Assembly (NCBI GenBank): GCA_021781255.1
Contig: JAJXXG010001226.1
Coordinates: 1-7,889, forward strand
Length of the DNA: 7,889 nucleotides
Direction of reading: 5' to 3'
DNA from: Acidobacteriota bacterium
Lineage (GTDB): Bacteria > Acidobacteriota > Terriglobia > Terriglobales > Acidobacteriaceae
A program made the position numbers and the translations under genes. The notes below the pieces were generated by a model. That model did not search any database. It had not been told where the DNA came from and saw only the letters and a program-made list of their open reading frames with translations. Shown piece after piece: positions 4,424 through 7,889 of the stretch (position 1 is the first letter of the stretch; every line of letters starts with the position of its first letter).

Positions 4424-6913
4424 ATGGCATCGCCAACACTGTCAACCGAGCAGGTGGAAACCACCCTGACCATGCCTGATGCAGAGCTGTTTCGAGAGAT
4501 CGATGGACTGCAACTGAACGAACGGCTCTTACGGTGGAAGGAAGCGCGGCGCAACGCCCCCTGGCGGGTCTGCACCCGGCGGCAGCAACTGGTCATGGAG
4601 TCCTGGAAAGAGACCGAGGGGGAGGATATTGAGATACGCAGAGCGAAGATGCTCGCCAAGATTCTTGCCTCCGTGCCGATAGACATCCTCGACTTCGACC
4701 TGATCGTCGGGAGGATTTCCACCGGGCTTCTCGCGGCCACGACTGCGATCGACATCTGCGGGGATTACATCCCGGGCCTGTGGGAAGATGACTCCAACCT
4801 GGAGCTCAACCTTACCGCGAAGGGCGCGTTGCCTGCCGAGGACCGGCAGATACTGAGAGAGTGCACGAAGTACTTTGCTGGCAAGACGGCGCCGGACCAC
4901 ATCCAGTCCGCCTGGCATAGCGTGGTAGGGACATGGTCGGACGATTGTGTGGAAGCAAAACTCAAGGATCCGGCTCCAGTGGTCGGTTTTGTCCCAGGAG
5001 CGTCTGGCTCCTTAATGTGGGATAGAGCGCTGGCCAAAGGCATGCGGGGGTTCATCGACGAGGCGCTGGGGCACATCGATAGCTTTCTAGAGAGCAAAGA
5101 TACCGATATCCGCAAGCTGTATTTCTGGAAGTCGGTAATTATCGTGTGCGAAGCGGCGATCGCTTACGCTCACCGCTATGCTGAGCTGGCCCGGCAAATG
5201 GCGAACTCTGAGTCCAATGCCGCCCGGAAACAGGAACTGTTGCAGATCGCCGAAGTATGCGACTGGGTTCCCGAGAATCGGCCGCGCAGCTTCCACGAAG
5301 CCATCCAAGCAATGCACTTTATCGGAGTTTGCAAGAACCTGGAGGATCCAGCATGCTATTACCCCGTGCTCGGCCGTATCGACCAGTATCTGTGGCCGTA
5401 TTTTGCCGACGACTTCCGTGTGGGAAATCTCACTCTGGAACGGGCAGCGGAGCTGCTGGCGTGCGGCCTCGGACACTGGGGCAGCCAGATCTTTATTGCG
5501 AACGCGATCTCCAGGCAGACCCATCAAATCAGCTTCGGCATCAACTCGCTGAATGTCGGCGGAGTGGATAAGGAGGGCAATGACGCTGCGAACCTGTTGA
5601 GCTATCTTATCCTCCACGTGATCGGTTTGCTCAAGCTTTCGACTCCCACGGTCGGTTTGCAGTGGCACAAGGACACGCCGCGCTGGCTTCTGGATAAGGC
5701 GGTCGAGACCAATGTCAAAGTTAAGGGCGGAATACCGTTATTCGAGAATGGCGATTATATCGTCCAGTACTTCGCCGCGTACGGCATTCCAGAGGAAAGA
5801 GCCAGGGACTGGTATGGATTGGGCTGTGTGATGCCCGTGGTGCTGGGGACCATAGAGCATGTAGGCAGTGAAGGCCTGGGAGCGATCAATGGCGCCTGCG
5901 TTCTCGATATAACGCTGCACAACGGGCGCTCGGCGATCACCGGGAAACAGGTAGGCATCGAGACAGGCGACCCCCGCGGTTTTACGACGTTTGAGCAATT
6001 GTTCGATGCGTATAAGAAACAGTATGAGTTCGTGACGAAGCGCATGTTCTGGCTGGCGGCCATAGCCCGGCAGGAAAACGAGAAGTATGTGCGCCTGCCT
6101 TTCCTCTCGATGCTCAATTCCGAACAGTGCATGGAAAAGGGCAAGGACACGGTGGTCACGGACCCTGCGTACCACACTTTCTGCCAGGGCGATCGGGCGG
6201 TCATCGATACGGCGGATTCTCTGATAGCGGTCAAGAAGCTCGTCTTCGAGGAGAAGAAGATCTCAATGAGTGAGCTCCTGGATGCGCTGGATTCTAATTT
6301 TGCGGGAGCGCGCGGGGAACAGATAAGGCAGATGTGCCTGGCGGCGCCCAAATACGGCAATGACATCGATGAGGCCGACGTGATGGTTCGCGATGTGGGC
6401 GCGTTAAACGGGGCAGTGATCCGATCCTACGACAATAGCCCGGACCGGCCCTTCAATGTTGTCCGGGAGGGGTTGTCGTGGCATTATTTCGGCGGCCTGG
6501 GCGTGGGGGCGCTACCCAATGGCCGCAAGTCAAAGAAGCCGCTGAACGATGGTTCCATGTCGCCCATGCGGGGAATGGATAAGGCCGGGCCGACGGGCGT
6601 TCTTCGCTCCGCGCTCAAAGCGGGCTTTCGCGAATCGCTGCCCTGCGCCCTGAATCAGAAGTTCTCTGCGAGCGCTGTTCAAAGCCCGGAGAGCCGAGGG
6701 AAGCTTGCGGTGCTTACCGATACGTTCCTGAGACAGGGCGGGCAGCATATCCAATACAACCTGGTGGACACCAGGGAACTGCTCGATGCCAAAGCGCATC
6801 CGGAAAAGTACCAGGACCTGGTAGTGCGGGTAGGCGGTTTCAGCGCGTACTTTGTGCAACTCTCGCCGGAGATCCAGGACGATGTGATCAACCGCAGCCA
6901 GCAGGGGTTATAG
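4424..6913 (+). CDS. Glycyl radical enzyme (PFL-like) of unknown reaction, with an atypical Cys-Val-Met active-site motif
   Basis: This complete 829-residue member of the pyruvate formate-lyase/glycyl radical family uses a backbone glycyl radical, installed by a radical-SAM activase, to generate a thiyl radical that attacks the substrate without oxygen. Family marks are NVGGVDKEGND (377-387), the thiyl cysteine Cys468 in GLGCVMP, DGSMSPMRGMDKAGPT (709-724), HIQYN (775-779) and the radical loop RVGGFSAYF with Gly805, 25 residues from the C-terminus. Length and Cys-Gly spacing (337) suit the PFL2/dehydratase/decarboxylase/sulfite-lyase classes. The general-base Glu of the usual C-x-E motif is Met470 here, and the common GHxxPDY region reads as ASGSLMWDRAL instead. 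The position 15 after the cysteine, an Arg in benzylsuccinate synthase, is Glu483. Substrate and reaction are therefore unassigned. No activase or transporter is adjacent. Start ATG 4424 has GAGG 5 bases upstream. Arginine codons are mostly CGN. Confidence 0.92.
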   Translation: MASPTLSTEQVETTLTMPDAELFREIDGLQLNERLLRWKEARRNAPWRVCTRRQQLVMESWKETEGEDIEIRRAKMLAKILASVPIDILDFDLIVGRISTGLLAATTAIDICGDYIPGLWEDDSNLELNLTAKGALPAEDRQILRECTKYFAGKTAPDHIQSAWHSVVGTWSDDCVEAKLKDPAPVVGFVPGASGSLMWDRALAKGMRGFIDEALGHIDSFLESKDTDIRKLYFWKSVIIVCEAAIAYAHRYAELARQMANSESNAARKQELLQIAEVCDWVPENRPRSFHEAIQAMHFIGVCKNLEDPACYYPVLGRIDQYLWPYFADDFRVGNLTLERAAELLACGLGHWGSQIFIANAISRQTHQISFGINSLNVGGVDKEGNDAANLLSYLILHVIGLLKLSTPTVGLQWHKDTPRWLLDKAVETNVKVKGGIPLFENGDYIVQYFAAYGIPEERARDWYGLGCVMPVVLGTIEHVGSEGLGAINGACVLDITLHNGRSAITGKQVGIETGDPRGFTTFEQLFDAYKKQYEFVTKRMFWLAAIARQENEKYVRLPFLSMLNSEQCMEKGKDTVVTDPAYHTFCQGDRAVIDTADSLIAVKKLVFEEKKISMSELLDALDSNFAGARGEQIRQMCLAAPKYGNDIDEADVMVRDVGALNGAVIRSYDNSPDRPFNVVREGLSWHYFGGLGVGALPNGRKSKKPLNDGSMSPMRGMDKAGPTGVLRSALKAGFRESLPCALNQKFSASAVQSPESRGKLAVLTDTFLRQGGQHIQYNLVDTRELLDAKAHPEKYQDLVVRVGGFSAYFVQLSPEIQDDVINRSQQGL

Positions 6914-6946
6914 ACGGGATTGCCTTGCAGGAGCACCAGGAACAGG

Positions 6947-7004
6947 AACAGTTCAGTTACTTTTGATATCCAGTACCTTTAGCCTCAAAAGTAACTGAAC
7001 TGTT
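6947..7004. repeat. Perfect 20-bp inverted repeat between convergent genes, terminator-like or mobile-element remnant
   Basis: The arm at 6947-6966 (starting AACAGTTCAG) and the arm at 6985-7004 (ending CTGAACTGTT) are exact reverse complements over 20 bases, with an 18-base spacer. It begins 33 bases after the glycyl radical enzyme stop and ends 84 bases before the end of the convergent cyclase gene. The arms are only 35% GC, and no T-run follows on either strand. A bidirectional transcription stop is the simplest reading. The long AT-rich arms and large loop are also unlike an ordinary rho-independent terminator. Confidence 0.7.
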
Positions 7005-7088
7005 ACAACAAACATCGAGGTAACGGCGGCGCCAGCTTCCGTGCCGCCGCACTTCGCCTGGATAGAGTCGCCTGAGACCGCTGCACCC

Positions 7089-7748
7089 TTAACGCAGCGG
7101 GCGCAGGATGGCCCGGGCGGGGCCGGCGTCGCCGCCCTGCATGAGGAGCGGAAGGCAGAGCAACTCGTATTCGCCGGGCGGCACATGACCCAGCGCACAG
7201 GATTCCAGAACGTAAATGCCCGCTCCGAGCAATGTTATATGCACTTTCTTCAGGTCCTCTTCCTTTTTGATGTCGCCGAGGCTAATGACGTCCAACCCGA
7301 AGAGGACGATCTCCTTCTCAGCCAGATACTCCGCCCCAGCAGGGGCGAGGTACACGAAATCCTCCATCCACCCTGGCCCTTCGTAGGCGCGTGGGGAATT
7401 GCGTGTCTTGCACAGGATGCGCTCGCCCTTGCGGATGTTGTGCCGTTCCAACTCCTCTGCGCTGATCTTTTCCGGATCTTTGATCTCAATCACCCGCGCC
7501 GGCCCTATGGTGGCATCCAGCGGCATGTCGGAGATCGTGGATCCCCCGGGAATAAAGTGGGTCGGAGAATCGACGTGCGTGCCGGTGTGCGAGATGATCT
7601 CGATCTTGCTCATCGTTACTGGAGCCCCCAGCGCCGGATCAAACATGCGATAAATTCTCGGGGGCACCGGATCCATGGGGTTGTAGACCATGTCCTGCTT
7701 GAGAGGGACAGAAATGTCATACCAGCCTTGGGGTACTTTGACAGCCAT
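7089..7748 (-). CDS. Cyclase family protein (PF04199), metal-dependent hydrolase of the kynurenine formamidase/isatin hydrolase fold
   Basis: The 219-residue protein has the family signature HTGTHVDSPTHF (His54, His58, Asp60, His64), which binds the catalytic metals. It also has a GLD motif at 151-153, His170 in VHITLLGAGIYVLE, and a C-terminal segment with ELLCLPLLMQGGDAGPARAIL. Characterised relatives hydrolyse amide, lactam or lactone bonds, for example N-formylkynurenine or isatin, in the cytosol. The overall family is clear, but the substrate cannot be read from sequence. No signal peptide is seen. The ATG at 7748 is well supported by AAGGAG (7757-7762 on the - strand) with an 8-base spacer. 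It is convergent with the glycyl radical enzyme, so the two are not co-transcribed. A functional link is possible but unsupported. Confidence 0.88.
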   Translation of the reverse strand: MAVKVPQGWYDISVPLKQDMVYNPMDPVPPRIYRMFDPALGAPVTMSKIEIISHTGTHVDSPTHFIPGGSTISDMPLDATIGPARVIEIKDPEKISAEELERHNIRKGERILCKTRNSPRAYEGPGWMEDFVYLAPAGAEYLAEKEIVLFGLDVISLGDIKKEEDLKKVHITLLGAGIYVLESCALGHVPPGEYELLCLPLLMQGGDAGPARAILRPLR

Positions 7749-7843
7749 GATTCGAGCTCCTTCTGCAAATTGTTTGGAACGGTGAGTTTCCGGTGACGAC
7801 CCAGCATACTACAACGGGGTCCGGATGCGCCAAGCCTACTCTC

Positions 7844-7889
7844 TTCCAACGCAAGATGAGCCTGAAGGGTGGGATTGATTCCAACGCAA
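7844..7889. repeat. Short 11-bp direct repeat at the window end
   Basis: TTCCAACGCAA occurs at 7844-7854 and again at 7879-7889, a 35-base period, in the region upstream of the cyclase gene. The second copy ends exactly at the last base of the window, so whether further copies follow cannot be seen. The rest of 7749-7889 shows no gene. Confidence 0.6.

Noticed and set aside
5087..5668. 193-codon open frame on the - strand inside the glycyl radical enzyme, plus other long antisense frames at 4529-4918, 5755-6366 and 6530-6859
   Set aside because: These are shadows of the high-GC coding strand with no motifs and poor starts. The + strand gene is unambiguous.
4424..6913. Assignment as benzylsuccinate/alkylsuccinate synthase from the missing C-x-E Glu and the GFSAYF radical loop
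   Set aside because: The arginine expected 15 residues after the active cysteine is Glu483, and no small Bss-type subunits or activase genes are nearby.
4424..6913. Assignment as isethionate sulfite-lyase, phenylacetate decarboxylase or another C-x-E enzyme from length and Cys/Gly positions
   Set aside because: Length and spacing are compatible, but the defining Glu is replaced by Met470, and no substrate pathway genes are present.
7041..7796. 251-codon open frame on the + strand opposite the cyclase gene
   Set aside because: It is antisense to a gene with a complete family signature and a strong ribosome-binding site. Its translation shows no recognisable domain.
7844..7889. CRISPR array start
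   Set aside because: The repeat unit is only 11 bases with two copies visible, too short and too few for a CRISPR repeat, and no cas gene is present.

Overview
The window carries six recognisable or credible genes plus one truncated gene, arranged as mostly unrelated single-gene units. The gene content and roughly 57-60% GC with CGN-type arginine codons suggest an Acidobacteriota-like soil or sediment bacterium. This is inference from general resemblance (a DUF2905 protein, an adenosine-deaminase-type hydrolase, and a small membrane protein with a KKRTPYDFY tail), with no search behind it. The glycyl radical enzyme implies that the organism lives anaerobically at least part of the time, because these enzymes are destroyed by oxygen.

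Layout. Bases 2-652 (+) hold the C-terminal part of an acyl-CoA dehydrogenase whose codon use differs from everything else here. A gene-free stretch with a terminator-like hairpin follows. Next comes a DUF2905 membrane protein (925-1149, +), convergent across a perfect 14-bp hairpin with a small single-span membrane protein (1246-1482, -). That protein lies downstream of an adenosine/aminodeoxyfutalosine-type deaminase (1571-2605, -). A nested hairpin at 2672-2738 separates the deaminase from a Tat-signal hormone-sensitive-lipase-type esterase (2788-3846, -). A gene-free region of about 480-580 bp, including a low-GC core, holds a 14-bp perfect palindrome. It leads to a complete 829-residue glycyl radical enzyme (4424-6913, +). 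The enzyme is convergent, across a perfect 20-bp inverted repeat, with a cyclase-family metal hydrolase (7089-7748, -).

The most interesting object is the glycyl radical enzyme. It has the radical glycine (Gly805) and thiyl-radical cysteine (Cys468), but the usual Cys-x-Glu general base is replaced by Met (GCVMP). It also lacks the arginine that X-succinate synthases carry 15 residues after the cysteine. It therefore fits neither the common eliminase/decarboxylase class nor the fumarate-adding class by these two markers, and its reaction is unknown. No radical-SAM activating enzyme and no transporter lies beside it, so it appears to be a stand-alone gene needing an activase encoded elsewhere. 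The neighbouring cyclase-family hydrolase might act on a related metabolite, but convergent orientation gives no operon support.
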